Below, piece by piece: positions 1-7,388 of a DNA stretch of 7,471 nt. The notes beneath the pieces were generated by a model. That model saw only the letters and a list, made by a program, of their open reading frames with translations. It was not told the DNA's origin and did not search any database. The position numbers were made by a program, and so were the translations under genes. Origin of the DNA: an uncultured Ruminococcus sp. GTDB lineage: Bacteria > Bacillota > Clostridia > Oscillospirales > CAG-272. The stretch lies in assembly GCA_902783905.1 (NCBI GenBank), contig CACZSP010000342.1:1-7471 (forward strand), in the 5' to 3' direction. The stretch's first letter is position 1. Each line of letters starts with the position of its first letter.

Positions 1-465
1 ATATCCGGGCATGACTGCGTCATAATACTCTTCGGCCTTGCCGGCCAGGGCGCCGCACACTCCGAGCAGCCTTTGGCGTATCCCTGACGCGCGGCGGCGC
101 AGATACATCCGTAAATCGAGAGCGACCTGATCGTTACGGCTGCGGGCGGTGTGAAGCTTCTTCCCCGCCTCTCCGATCCTCCCGGTCAGCGTCTGTTCGA
201 CGAATGAATGAATGTCCTCCGCTTTGGAATCGATTTCGAGCTTTCCCGATTCGATATCGTCGTGAATACCCTGCAGACCGGCGGTTATCGCCGAGCAGTC
301 GACGTCCGATATTATCCCGCAGCGCGCGAGCATCCGTGCGTGAGCCATGCTGCCCTCGATATCCTCACGGTACATCCGGCTGTCGAACGGTATCGAGGAA
401 TTAAAGGCTTCTGCGGCCGCGGACGTGACTCCGTCGGTCCGTCCCTCCCAGAGCTTTGCGCTCAT
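1..465 (-). CDS. argH: Argininosuccinate lyase, N-terminal 155 residues (cut by left window edge)
   Basis: ArgH splits argininosuccinate into arginine and fumarate, the last step of arginine synthesis, as a cytoplasmic homotetramer of the fumarase/aspartase superfamily. I translated this stretch by hand. It begins MSAKLWEG and shows family landmarks in order: FNSSIPFD (21-28), the DIEGSMAHARML stretch (35-46), EDIHSFVE (83-90) and the signature HTARSRNDQ (105-113), which binds substrate. About a third of the usual ~460 residues is present. The catalytic serine loop and the general-base histidine lie beyond the window, so activity cannot be judged. The start is the ATG at 465-463. It overlaps the argG stop as ATGA and has a GGAG ribosome site eight bases upstream, inside the last argG codons. 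It is therefore the second gene of an argGH unit and probably translationally coupled to argG. The reading frame is clean to the window edge. Confidence 0.95.
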   Translation of the reverse strand, partial: MSAKLWEGRTDGVTSAAAEAFNSSIPFDSRMYREDIEGSMAHARMLARCGIISDVDCSAITAGLQGIHDDIESGKLEIDSKAEDIHSFVEQTLTGRIGEAGKKLHTARSRNDQVALDLRMYLRRRASGIRQRLLGVCGALAGKAEEYYDAVMPGY

Positions 466-1697
466 TTATTCTTCTCCGCAAGCGCCGCGTCGACCTGCGC
501 CGCGACCTTGATCGGAAGTCCGTAAAGGTTGATGAACCCGGCGGCGTCCGCCTGATTGTAGACCTCGTCCTTTCCGAAGGTCGCGAGCTCCTCGGAATAA
601 AGGGCGTAATCCGACCAGACGCCCGCCTTTACGATATTGCCCTTGTACAGCTTCAGCCGGACCTTGCCGGTTACGTTGCGCTGAGTCGAGTCGACGAAGG
701 CCGAAAGCGCCTCGCGCAGAGGCGTGTACCACTGTCCGTTGTAGACCAGCTCGGCAAACGTGATCGAAAGTCTCTGCTTTTCGTGGGCCGTCATCTTGTC
801 GAGAGTCAGCGTCTCGAGATATTTGTGGGCGAAATAAAGGATCTCGCCGCCCGGAGTCTCGTAAACGCCGCGGCATTTCATTCCGACGAGACGGTTTTCG
901 ATTATGTCGAGCAGTCCGATACCGTTCCTCCCGCCGGCTTCGTTGAGCTTCAGTATGATCTCCTTGGGCGTCATGCGCGTCCCGTTCAGCGAAACCGGAA
1001 TTCCCTTTTCGAATTCCAGTTCGACGTATTCGGGTTCGTCGGGCGCCGCGGCGGGCGAGACTCCCATTTCAAGGAAGCCCGGCTTTTCGTACTGCGGCTC
1101 GTTGCCGGCGTCCTCGAGATCGAGTCCCTCGTGGGACAGATGCCAGAGGTTCTTGTCCTTCGAATAATTGGTCTCGCGGGTGATGCGGAGCGGAACGTTG
1201 TGCGCCTCGGCGTAGTCGATTTCCTCGTCGCGCGAGCGTATGCTCCACTCCCTCCAGGGGGCGATGATCTTCATATCCGGTGCGAAATGTTTGATGGTAA
1301 GCTCGAACCTGACCTGGTCGTTTCCCTTCCCGGTACAGCCGTGCGCGATGGCGTCGGCCCCCTCGGCGAGCGCTATCTCGGCGAGTTTTTTCGCGATGAC
1401 CGGACGCGCGAAAGAGGTGCCGAGAAGATAATCCTCGTACACCGCCCCCGCCTTCATCGTGGGGATTATGAAATCGTCGACGAATTCGTCGGTCAGGTCG
1501 CATATATACAGCTTCGACGCACCCGTCTTCAGCGCTTTTTCCTCAAGGCCTTCCAGCTCGTCGCCCTGTCCGACGTTGCCGGATACCGCGATGACCTCGC
1601 AGCCGTTGTAGTTTTCCTTCAGCCACGGGATGATGATGGAGGTGTCGAGTCCTCCGGAATAGGCGAGAACCACCTTTTTGATCTCTTTCTTTTCCAT
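462..1697 (-). CDS. argG: Argininosuccinate synthase
   Basis: ArgG joins citrulline and aspartate, using ATP (to AMP and pyrophosphate), to make argininosuccinate in the cytoplasm, the step before ArgH. The protein has 411 residues, a normal length (about 400-410). The N-type ATP pyrophosphatase loop is AYSGGLDTS (12-20). The motif HGCTGKGNDQ (119-128) and the stretch YSKDKNLWHLSHEG (178-191) are hallmark nucleotide and substrate-binding segments. YETPGG (279-284) and a C-terminal tetramerisation region follow. The ATG at 1697-1695 is chosen because homologues start a few residues before the P-loop and a GGAG lies ten bases upstream (1708-1711). The gene has its own consensus promoter just upstream, behind the polC terminator. 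Its stop overlaps the argH start by ATGA. No truncation or missing key residue is visible. Confidence 0.97.
   Translation of the reverse strand: MEKKEIKKVVLAYSGGLDTSIIIPWLKENYNGCEVIAVSGNVGQGDELEGLEEKALKTGASKLYICDLTDEFVDDFIIPTMKAGAVYEDYLLGTSFARPVIAKKLAEIALAEGADAIAHGCTGKGNDQVRFELTIKHFAPDMKIIAPWREWSIRSRDEEIDYAEAHNVPLRITRETNYSKDKNLWHLSHEGLDLEDAGNEPQYEKPGFLEMGVSPAAAPDEPEYVELEFEKGIPVSLNGTRMTPKEIILKLNEAGGRNGIGLLDIIENRLVGMKCRGVYETPGGEILYFAHKYLETLTLDKMTAHEKQRLSITFAELVYNGQWYTPLREALSAFVDSTQRNVTGKVRLKLYKGNIVKAGVWSDYALYSEELATFGKDEVYNQADAAGFINLYGLPIKVAAQVDAALAEKNK
474..477 (-). promoter_or_regulatory. Ribosome binding site of argH, inside the end of argG
   Basis: On the minus strand GGAG lies eight bases before the argH ATG, within the final argG codons. 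Its spacing is good and it supports the ATG at 465-463 as the argH start. Because argG stops at 464-462, ribosomes finishing argG arrive directly at this site. Confidence 0.6.
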
Positions 1698-1738
1698 AAT
1701 TGCAATGCTCCGTTCAGATGAGAAATAACATAAGTAAT

Positions 1739-1767
1739 ATTATACACCCGATAAGACCGGTTGTCAA
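1739..1767 (-). promoter_or_regulatory. Consensus vegetative (sigma-A type) promoter of argGH
   Basis: On the minus strand the -35 element TTGACA (1767-1762) and the -10 element TATAAT (1744-1739) both match consensus perfectly and are 17 bases apart. Transcription should start near 1731-1732, giving a leader of about 34 bases before the argG ATG. I see no extended -10 TGn and no convincing arginine-repressor (ARG box) palindrome over it. The leader is too short for a T-box or other riboswitch. Assignment as promoter rests on sequence match and position; actual use is inferred. Confidence 0.88.
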
Positions 1768-1778
1768 GCCGCTGTTTG

Positions 1779-1826
1779 AAAAAATATTCAGCGTTACAGC
1801 GATATTTTCGTCGCAACGCTGAATAT
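1779..1826 (-). terminator. Intrinsic terminator after polC
   Basis: A perfect 12-base inverted repeat (1815-1826 with 1784-1795) encloses 19 bases. Inside, GCGA/TCGC (1814-1811 with 1801-1798 on the minus strand) can extend the stem past a small bulge. In the minus-strand direction the stem is followed at once by six T residues (1784-1779), so it terminates transcripts coming from polC. There is no T-run on the other side, so it is one-directional. It starts about 20 bases after the polC stop and ends 11 bases before the argG -35 element. Confidence 0.9.
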
Positions 1827-1848
1827 ATTCAAGTTTCAACGAATATCA

Positions 1849-4800
1849 TCACAGAATATCGAACATCGACAGCTGATCCGACTCGGAAAGCCCGCCGAGC
1901 GCGCCGTTTGAGCGAAGCACCTCGATGACGCTTTTGTTCAGCTTTGCCCTCTCGCGAAGGTCGTCGACCGAAAGGAAGGGTTCCTTTTCCCTCTCCTCGA
2001 CGATCGACTGAGCCGCCGCCTCCCCGACGCCCGACAGTGCCGAGAACGGCATACGGATGTTTCCGTTTTCGGGAAGGAATGCCTTCGAGTCCGACTTTGT
2101 CAGGTCGACCTGCAGGAACCTTATCCCGCGCAGCAGACACTCGTTGGCAAGCTGCATCGTGCTCGCCGTTTTCTGCTCCTTGGCCGTCGCGTCCTTGCCC
2201 AGCTTGTCTATACGCATAAGCTCGGCCTCCACCGCCCTCTGGCCTCTTGCCGCTGCGGCTCCGTCGAAGCCGTCGGGAGCCACCGAAAACATCGCCGAAT
2301 AGTATTCGACCGGTTTGTGGACCTTGTACCAGGCAAGCCGCACGGCCGACATGACGTACGCGGCGGCGTGCGCCTTCGGGAACATGTATTTGATCTTCTG
2401 GAGCGAACCGATATACCATTCGGGCACTTTCGCCGCGCGCATGGCTTCGTACATCTCGTCGGGAAGGCGCTCGCCCTTCTTGTTTTTCCTGACCTTTTCC
2501 ATTATCTGGAACGCCATCGATTTTTCGACGCCGTACCGGATAAGGTCGAGCATGATACCGTCCCGGGTGCCGACGACTTCGGAAATCGTGCATATTCCCT
2601 GCTTTATCAGATCCTGCGCGTTTCCGAGCCAGACGTCGGTCCCGTGCGTCAGGCCGGAGATCTGCATAAGATCGGCAAAGTTCTTCGGCTTCGCGTCGAT
2701 AAGCACCTGCTGGATAAACGACGTGCCCATTTCGGGTATGCCGAGGGTCCCCGTCTTGAGACCGAGCACCCGGGTCCTCTGATCCTCCCTGTCGAGCTGG
2801 GGGATGCCCAGCGGTTCGGTGGATTCGAAGAGCTCGTAAACGGTGCGGTCGTTCATGGCGACGTCTGTCACCGGAATGCCGCTGTATCTTTCAAGATATT
2901 TGTATTTGGTGGGAATATCGTGTCCCAGCTCGTCGAGCTTCAGGATGGTGTCGTGAAGGTAGGAGAAAGCGTAGTGAGTCGTGACGATATCCTTTTTCGG
3001 ATCGTCCGCCGGATGCTGAACGGGAGTGAAATCGTAAACTTCCCTGTCGCGGGGAACGACGATAATACCTCCCGGGTGCTGACCCGTCGTCTTTTTCACG
3101 CCCATGCAGCGCGACACGATCCTGTCTATCTCGGCGCGCGGCGGCATGACGCCCTTGCCCTCGAAATACTTCATAACGTACCCGAAAGCCGTTTTGTCGG
3201 CAAGAGTCGAAAGCGTGCCCGCCTTGAAAACGTTTTCTGCGCCGAACAGATCCTCGGTGAATTTATGGACCTTCGCCTGGACGTCTCCCGAGAAGTTCAG
3301 ATCGATGTCGGGCGACTTTTCCCCTTTGAATCCGAGGAAGGTCTCGAAGGGTATGTCCTGTCCGTCCGGCTCGAGTTTTGATCCGCACACCGGGCAGAAA
3401 GCGTCGGGAAGATCGAATCCCGATCCCGCACGTCCGATATTCGAAAAGTCGCTGAAGCGGCACTTCTTGCAGTAGTAGTGAGGGGGAAGCGGATTGACCT
3501 CGGATATTCCTCCCATCGTGGCTGTGAAGGACGATCCGACCGATCCTCGGGAACCGACGAGATACCCCTCGCTTTCGCTGAAATTGACAAGTCTTTCCGC
3601 AATGACGTAAAGGACGGCGAAACCGTTTTTGATTATCGAACCCAGCTCGGTCTTAAGCCGGTTTTCGACGACTTCGGGCAGCACGTCCCCGTAGGTTGCT
3701 CTCGCTCTTCCCCAGCATTTTTCCGAAAGCTCCTCGTCGGATCCTTCGAGACGGGGCGTATAGGTACCCTTGGGTATGGGGCGCGGGCGTCCGATCATAT
3801 CCGCAATCAGATTGGTGTTTTCGACGACTACCTCGTACGCCTTTTTTTCACCGAGCCAGGAAAATTCGTCAAGCATCTCACCTGTCGTCCGAAGATAAAG
3901 CGGCTCAACCCTGTCGGCGTCCTTGAATTTCTGGCCCACTCTCAGTATGCGCCGGTAAAGCTCGTCCTCCGGATCGATAAAGTGCGAGTCGGAGGTGGCG
4001 ACGACCGGCTTTCCGAGCTTTTCGCCCAGTTCGACTATTTTTTTGGTGATCGCTCTTATACCTTCGATCCCGTCAACGCGATCCTCTTCGATCAGATAGG
4101 CGTCGTTGCCTGCCGGCTGTATCTCAAGATAGTCGTAGTACGACGCTATCTCCTCGATCTCCCTCTCGGGACGGTTTTCGAGTATCGCCGTGAACAGCTC
4201 TCCGGCCGAGCAGGCGCTGCCGATTATCAGCCCGTCCCGGTATCTGTCGAGCGAGGTCTTTGGTATTCTCGGATTGCGGTAATAGTATTTGAGATAACTC
4301 TCGGAGATCAGCCGGTAGAGATTTTTCATACCCTTCTGATCCCTGACGAGAATTATTGTATGATAGGACTTGAGGTTTTTCGGGTCGGACTTTCCGGCGA
4401 TCTCGGCGTTCATGGCGGCAAAATCCGGAATATCGTACTTCCGGAGTTTTTCGATCATCCGGGCGTAAATCAGCGAAAGCATTTCGGCGTCGTCGACGGC
4501 GCGGTGATGATTGAAATCCCCGAGAGAAAAGTATTCCGCCAGAGTGTCCAGCTTGTGATTGGACAGTTCGGGATTGAGAAAACGCGAAAGGGCGACGGTA
4601 TCGAGGTAGGGATTGTCGAATGGCAGTCCCTCTATCCTGCACGCCTCGCGGATGAAGCCGGTGTCGAAATCGGCGTTGTGCGCGACGAGCAGGCAGCCGT
4701 CGATGAACTTCATAAAATCGGGAAGTATCTGCGAGATTCTCGGAGCCCCGGCGACGTCTTTGTCGGTGATCGAGGTCACGGCGGTGATCTCCGCGGGGAT

Positions 4801-6315
4801 CGGTATGCCGGGATCGACGAAGCTCGAAAAGCGATCGGTCACTTCTCCGTTGACCGTTTTTACGGCGCCGATCTCGATGATCTTGTTGTTTATCGCCGAA
4901 AAGCCGGTGGTTTCCAGGTCGAAAATGACGGTAGGCGCGTCGAATCCGCCGTCGAATCCGCCCTCCAGGGGGCTGGCGGTATCGTTGACGAAATACGCCT
5001 CCATCCCGTATATCGGCTTGAACCGCTCGTCTTCCGGAACGCCGGAATCCTTGTATTTTTTGTCAAGGGCGATCATTATGTCGGGGAAGGCCTGAACGTT
5101 TCCGTGATCGGTCACGGCGACGGCGTTCATTCCCCATTTCATTGCGGTTTTGACGATATCCCCCGGCTGCGTCATGGCGTCCATCGCCGACATCGAGGAG
5201 TGAAGATGCAGCTCCACGCGTTTTTTCGGCGCGCGGTCGGTCCTCGCCAGCTTTTTCGCTTCCGCGACCGCACGCGGCACGCAGAAAAGCTCTCCCGATT
5301 TCGTGTCTTTTTTCACGTCTCCGAAGACGACGGCGCACATCCCGTCGGAAAAGAGGGCGGCGTTCGCTTTCGCCTCCTCCTCCGGAGCCGGCTGGAATCT
5401 TACCGCTATCGACGCGTTGCCGTCGAAAAGGCCGAAGGAGAGGTAAAAGTTCGGATTGTTTCTTCCTCTGGTGTCGCACTGGAGGCCGGAAACTGTTCCG
5501 ACGAAGCAGCAGTCCCGCTTCGCTCCCCTGACTGAGGATATCGACAGTGGATCCGGCTTTTCGGCTTCTCCGAAAACGAAAGAGGGAGAAGAAATATCAA
5601 ATTCGGATCTTCCTATCGAGCAGATCCCGTCCTCGGTCACGGCGACCGCGTCGGGATCGAATGCGGACCAGAGCCGTTTGTATTCGGGGGCTGCCGGTTC
5701 TTCCTTTGCCTCCGCCTCGGTGACGAGACCGCTGCGCTCATACTCGGCAAGCGACTGCGCGCAGAGGCTGTCAAGATCGGAAATAAAACCCTTCATCTCC
5801 TCGCTTTCGGAGTAGGGCACGTATTCCTCCATCTCCCTTATCTGAACCGGACAGTCTATACCGAACTCGGTCTTGATCAGTGAAGAGACGGTACTTTCGG
5901 CGCGGCGCATGGAGAGGAAATCGATGGACCCGGCACCGAACGGGACCGAAACCACGTAACCTTTTCCGAAGGCGTCGGACGAAACCTCGCAGTCGGCAAA
6001 AAAACCGCCGGGAAGAAGTCCCGACGTTCCCGCATCGGCTATCAGATCCGCGAGATAGGCGCAGTCGATCAAAGCCGCGTCGTAAACGGTCACGAAACGG
6101 ACGGAGTACTGCGATTCGTACGCCGCCGCTATCTCCGCCTCTGCCTGCCTTACCGTCTTTTTATCCCAAAGACGCGAAGGGTGAACGGCGATCTCGTATC
6201 TGTTTTTTACCAGCTTCGACCTCGAAACGACCGGATCCGCCGCGTCGTCGGCAAAAGCGGCGCAGGCGGATGACGGGACGTACCGGCTGAAGATTTCTCT
6301 GATCGTCTTTTTCAT
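1849..6315 (-). CDS. polC: DNA polymerase III alpha subunit, Gram-positive PolC type
   Basis: PolC is the main replicative DNA polymerase of Firmicutes, with built-in 3'-5' proofreading, held on DNA by the sliding clamp. The product is 1488 residues, slightly longer than the ~1440 usual. In order: N-terminal domain (about 1-230); OB fold (about 255-350); first PHP half with H370, H372, D379, H404 and E439; inserted DEDDh exonuclease (about 462-635) with D466, E468, D551, H604 and D609; second PHP half with H652, C702, D776 and H778; zinc-type CKKC (949-952) and CPVC (974-977); palm aspartates D1003 and D1005 in PDIDLNFSG, and D1128 in LKLDELGHD; then LMQISGLTHGTDVWLGNAQ and YMFPKAHAAAYV; a helix-hairpin-helix-like GVGEAAAQSIV; and a C-terminal clamp-binding QLSMF (1481-1485). 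All catalytic and metal positions I checked are intact. The start MKKTIREIF is chosen because it overlaps the ispG stop by ATGA. An upstream in-frame ATG at 6483 would add 56 unrelated Arg-rich residues inside ispG. The gene ends in tandem TGA TGA. Confidence 0.98.
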   Translation of the reverse strand: MKKTIREIFSRYVPSSACAAFADDAADPVVSRSKLVKNRYEIAVHPSRLWDKKTVRQAEAEIAAAYESQYSVRFVTVYDAALIDCAYLADLIADAGTSGLLPGGFFADCEVSSDAFGKGYVVSVPFGAGSIDFLSMRRAESTVSSLIKTEFGIDCPVQIREMEEYVPYSESEEMKGFISDLDSLCAQSLAEYERSGLVTEAEAKEEPAAPEYKRLWSAFDPDAVAVTEDGICSIGRSEFDISSPSFVFGEAEKPDPLSISSVRGAKRDCCFVGTVSGLQCDTRGRNNPNFYLSFGLFDGNASIAVRFQPAPEEEAKANAALFSDGMCAVVFGDVKKDTKSGELFCVPRAVAEAKKLARTDRAPKKRVELHLHSSMSAMDAMTQPGDIVKTAMKWGMNAVAVTDHGNVQAFPDIMIALDKKYKDSGVPEDERFKPIYGMEAYFVNDTASPLEGGFDGGFDAPTVIFDLETTGFSAINNKIIEIGAVKTVNGEVTDRFSSFVDPGIPIPAEITAVTSITDKDVAGAPRISQILPDFMKFIDGCLLVAHNADFDTGFIREACRIEGLPFDNPYLDTVALSRFLNPELSNHKLDTLAEYFSLGDFNHHRAVDDAEMLSLIYARMIEKLRKYDIPDFAAMNAEIAGKSDPKNLKSYHTIILVRDQKGMKNLYRLISESYLKYYYRNPRIPKTSLDRYRDGLIIGSACSAGELFTAILENRPEREIEEIASYYDYLEIQPAGNDAYLIEEDRVDGIEGIRAITKKIVELGEKLGKPVVATSDSHFIDPEDELYRRILRVGQKFKDADRVEPLYLRTTGEMLDEFSWLGEKKAYEVVVENTNLIADMIGRPRPIPKGTYTPRLEGSDEELSEKCWGRARATYGDVLPEVVENRLKTELGSIIKNGFAVLYVIAERLVNFSESEGYLVGSRGSVGSSFTATMGGISEVNPLPPHYYCKKCRFSDFSNIGRAGSGFDLPDAFCPVCGSKLEPDGQDIPFETFLGFKGEKSPDIDLNFSGDVQAKVHKFTEDLFGAENVFKAGTLSTLADKTAFGYVMKYFEGKGVMPPRAEIDRIVSRCMGVKKTTGQHPGGIIVVPRDREVYDFTPVQHPADDPKKDIVTTHYAFSYLHDTILKLDELGHDIPTKYKYLERYSGIPVTDVAMNDRTVYELFESTEPLGIPQLDREDQRTRVLGLKTGTLGIPEMGTSFIQQVLIDAKPKNFADLMQISGLTHGTDVWLGNAQDLIKQGICTISEVVGTRDGIMLDLIRYGVEKSMAFQIMEKVRKNKKGERLPDEMYEAMRAAKVPEWYIGSLQKIKYMFPKAHAAAYVMSAVRLAWYKVHKPVEYYSAMFSVAPDGFDGAAAARGQRAVEAELMRIDKLGKDATAKEQKTASTMQLANECLLRGIRFLQVDLTKSDSKAFLPENGNIRMPFSALSGVGEAAAQSIVEEREKEPFLSVDDLRERAKLNKSVIEVLRSNGALGGLSESDQLSMFDIL
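4939..4962 (-). repeat. Perfect tandem 12-base duplication within polC
   Basis: The 12-base unit GGCGGATTCGAC (minus strand) occurs twice in direct succession, encoding GGFD GGFD (residues 452-459 of PolC). It lies in the linker between the first PHP half and the inserted exonuclease, seven residues before the first catalytic exonuclease aspartate. The two copies are identical at every base, including third positions, which suggests a recent replication-slippage duplication in a tolerant linker. Confidence 0.8.
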
Positions 6316-7388
6316 TCGGATTCTCTGAAATTCTCTTTGATATATCTTATCAGTTCCGGGATGATCCTGTCCTCGGGGATCTTCCCGACGGTCTTGCCGC
6401 GGCAGAAAAGAAGGGCCTCTCCCTTTCCGCCGGCGATTCCGACGTCGGCTTCGCGCGCCTCTCCCGGGCCGTTCACGACGCATCCCATAAGGGCGACGGT
6501 TATCGGAAGACCGGTTATCCCCTCCTCCTCCGCCGCCTTTTCAAAGGCGCCGGCGAGAGGGATGAGATCGATCTGCGTGCGTCCGCAGGTCGGGCAGGAC
6601 ACGATGTTCATTCCCGAAAAGCCTTCGGCCCCGAGAGAGCGCAGAATGTCTCTCGCCGCCCGCACCTCCTCGCAGGGGTCGTCGGTGAGCGACACCCGCA
6701 CGGTGTCTCCGATGCCTTCCGAATACAGTGTGCCGATGAGCGCGGCGTTTTTGATTATTCCGGCGCGGCGTGTACCCGCCTCGGTCACTCCGATATGCAA
6801 AGGGTAGTCGGTGCGTTCCGAGAGCAGTCTGTTCGCCGTCACGGCGGAGGCGACGGAGGACGACTTGACGGAAATCACCACGTCGTTAAAATCGAATCTT
6901 TCAAGCATTTGCGCCTGCAAAACGGCGCTTTCGACAAGCGCCTCCGGGGTCGGAGAGCCGTATTTTGCAAGCAGTTCCTTTTCAAGCGAGCCGCCGTTGA
7001 CTCCTATTCTTATCGGGATACCCCGCTTCGAACAGGCACCGGCAACGGCGCGCACCCTGTCGGCGCTTCCGATGTTGCCGGGGTTGATCCTGATCTTGTC
7101 GGCTCCGCGCTCGGCACAGGCGACGGCAAGACGGTAGTCGAAATGAATATCCGCGACAAGCGGTATATCGGGAAGCGCTTCACGGATCTTTCCGAAGCTT
7201 TCCGCTGCTTCGGCGTCGGGAACGGCGAGACGGACGATATCGCATCCGGCGGCCGTCAGTTTTTTTATCTGGGCGACGGTGGCGCCTGCGTCCCGGGTAT
7301 CGGTATTCGTCATGGACTGGACCGGGATCCGACTTCCGCCGCCTATCGCGACCCGTCCGACGGTTACTTGTCTTGTAATTTTTCTCAT
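6312..7388 (-). CDS. ispG: 4-hydroxy-3-methylbut-2-en-1-yl diphosphate synthase (IspG/GcpE)
   Basis: IspG reductively converts methylerythritol cyclodiphosphate to HMBPP, the next-to-last step of the MEP isoprenoid pathway, in the cytoplasm with electrons from flavodoxin or ferredoxin. The 358-residue product has normal length for the short bacterial form. It has a TIM-barrel N-terminal part (about 1-250; landmarks VQSMTNTDTRD, VADIHFDYRLA, RINPGNIG, RIGVNGGSLE). A C-terminal iron-sulfur domain follows, with 4Fe-4S ligands C265 and C268 in SCPTCGR and C303 in GCVVNGPGE, plus the fourth ligand E310. The ATG at 7388-7386 shares one base with the stop of the upstream rseP-like gene. No good Shine-Dalgarno lies close before it, so coupling to that gene is likely. 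Its own stop overlaps the polC start by ATGA. The neighbourhood of rseP, ispG and polC is a familiar clostridial order, often headed by dxr. Confidence 0.97.
   Translation of the reverse strand: MRKITRQVTVGRVAIGGGSRIPVQSMTNTDTRDAGATVAQIKKLTAAGCDIVRLAVPDAEAAESFGKIREALPDIPLVADIHFDYRLAVACAERGADKIRINPGNIGSADRVRAVAGACSKRGIPIRIGVNGGSLEKELLAKYGSPTPEALVESAVLQAQMLERFDFNDVVISVKSSSVASAVTANRLLSERTDYPLHIGVTEAGTRRAGIIKNAALIGTLYSEGIGDTVRVSLTDDPCEEVRAARDILRSLGAEGFSGMNIVSCPTCGRTQIDLIPLAGAFEKAAEEEGITGLPITVALMGCVVNGPGEAREADVGIAGGKGEALLFCRGKTVGKIPEDRIIPELIRYIKENFRESE

Noticed and set aside
456..1721. Plus-strand open frame of 421 codons covering all of argG
   Set aside because: It is in the same antisense codon register as argG, which is unmistakably real. 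It is explained by GC-rich codon choice in argG.
1698..1738. T-box, riboswitch or arginine attenuator in the argG leader
   Set aside because: The predicted leader is only about 34 bases, with no stable hairpin and no run of arginine codons. The one strong hairpin nearby lies upstream of the promoter and belongs to the polC terminator.
1829..2593. Minus-strand open frame of 254 codons overlapping the 3' end of polC
   Set aside because: It is a +1-type alternative frame of polC with Arg/Gly-rich low-quality composition. polC is intact through this region, so there is no frameshift to explain.
3478..5535. Long plus-strand open frame of 685 codons opposite polC (also 2317-3381)
   Set aside because: It lies in exact codon register with polC on the other strand. 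It stays open only because polC avoids TTA, CTA and TCA codons in those stretches. It looks like no known protein family and has no start context; it is a shadow.
6316..6483. N-terminal extension of polC by 56 codons, starting inside ispG
   Set aside because: The extension is an Arg-rich translation of ispG in another frame with no similarity to PolC N-termini. The ATG at 6315 fits the ATGA overlap and the family's usual start.
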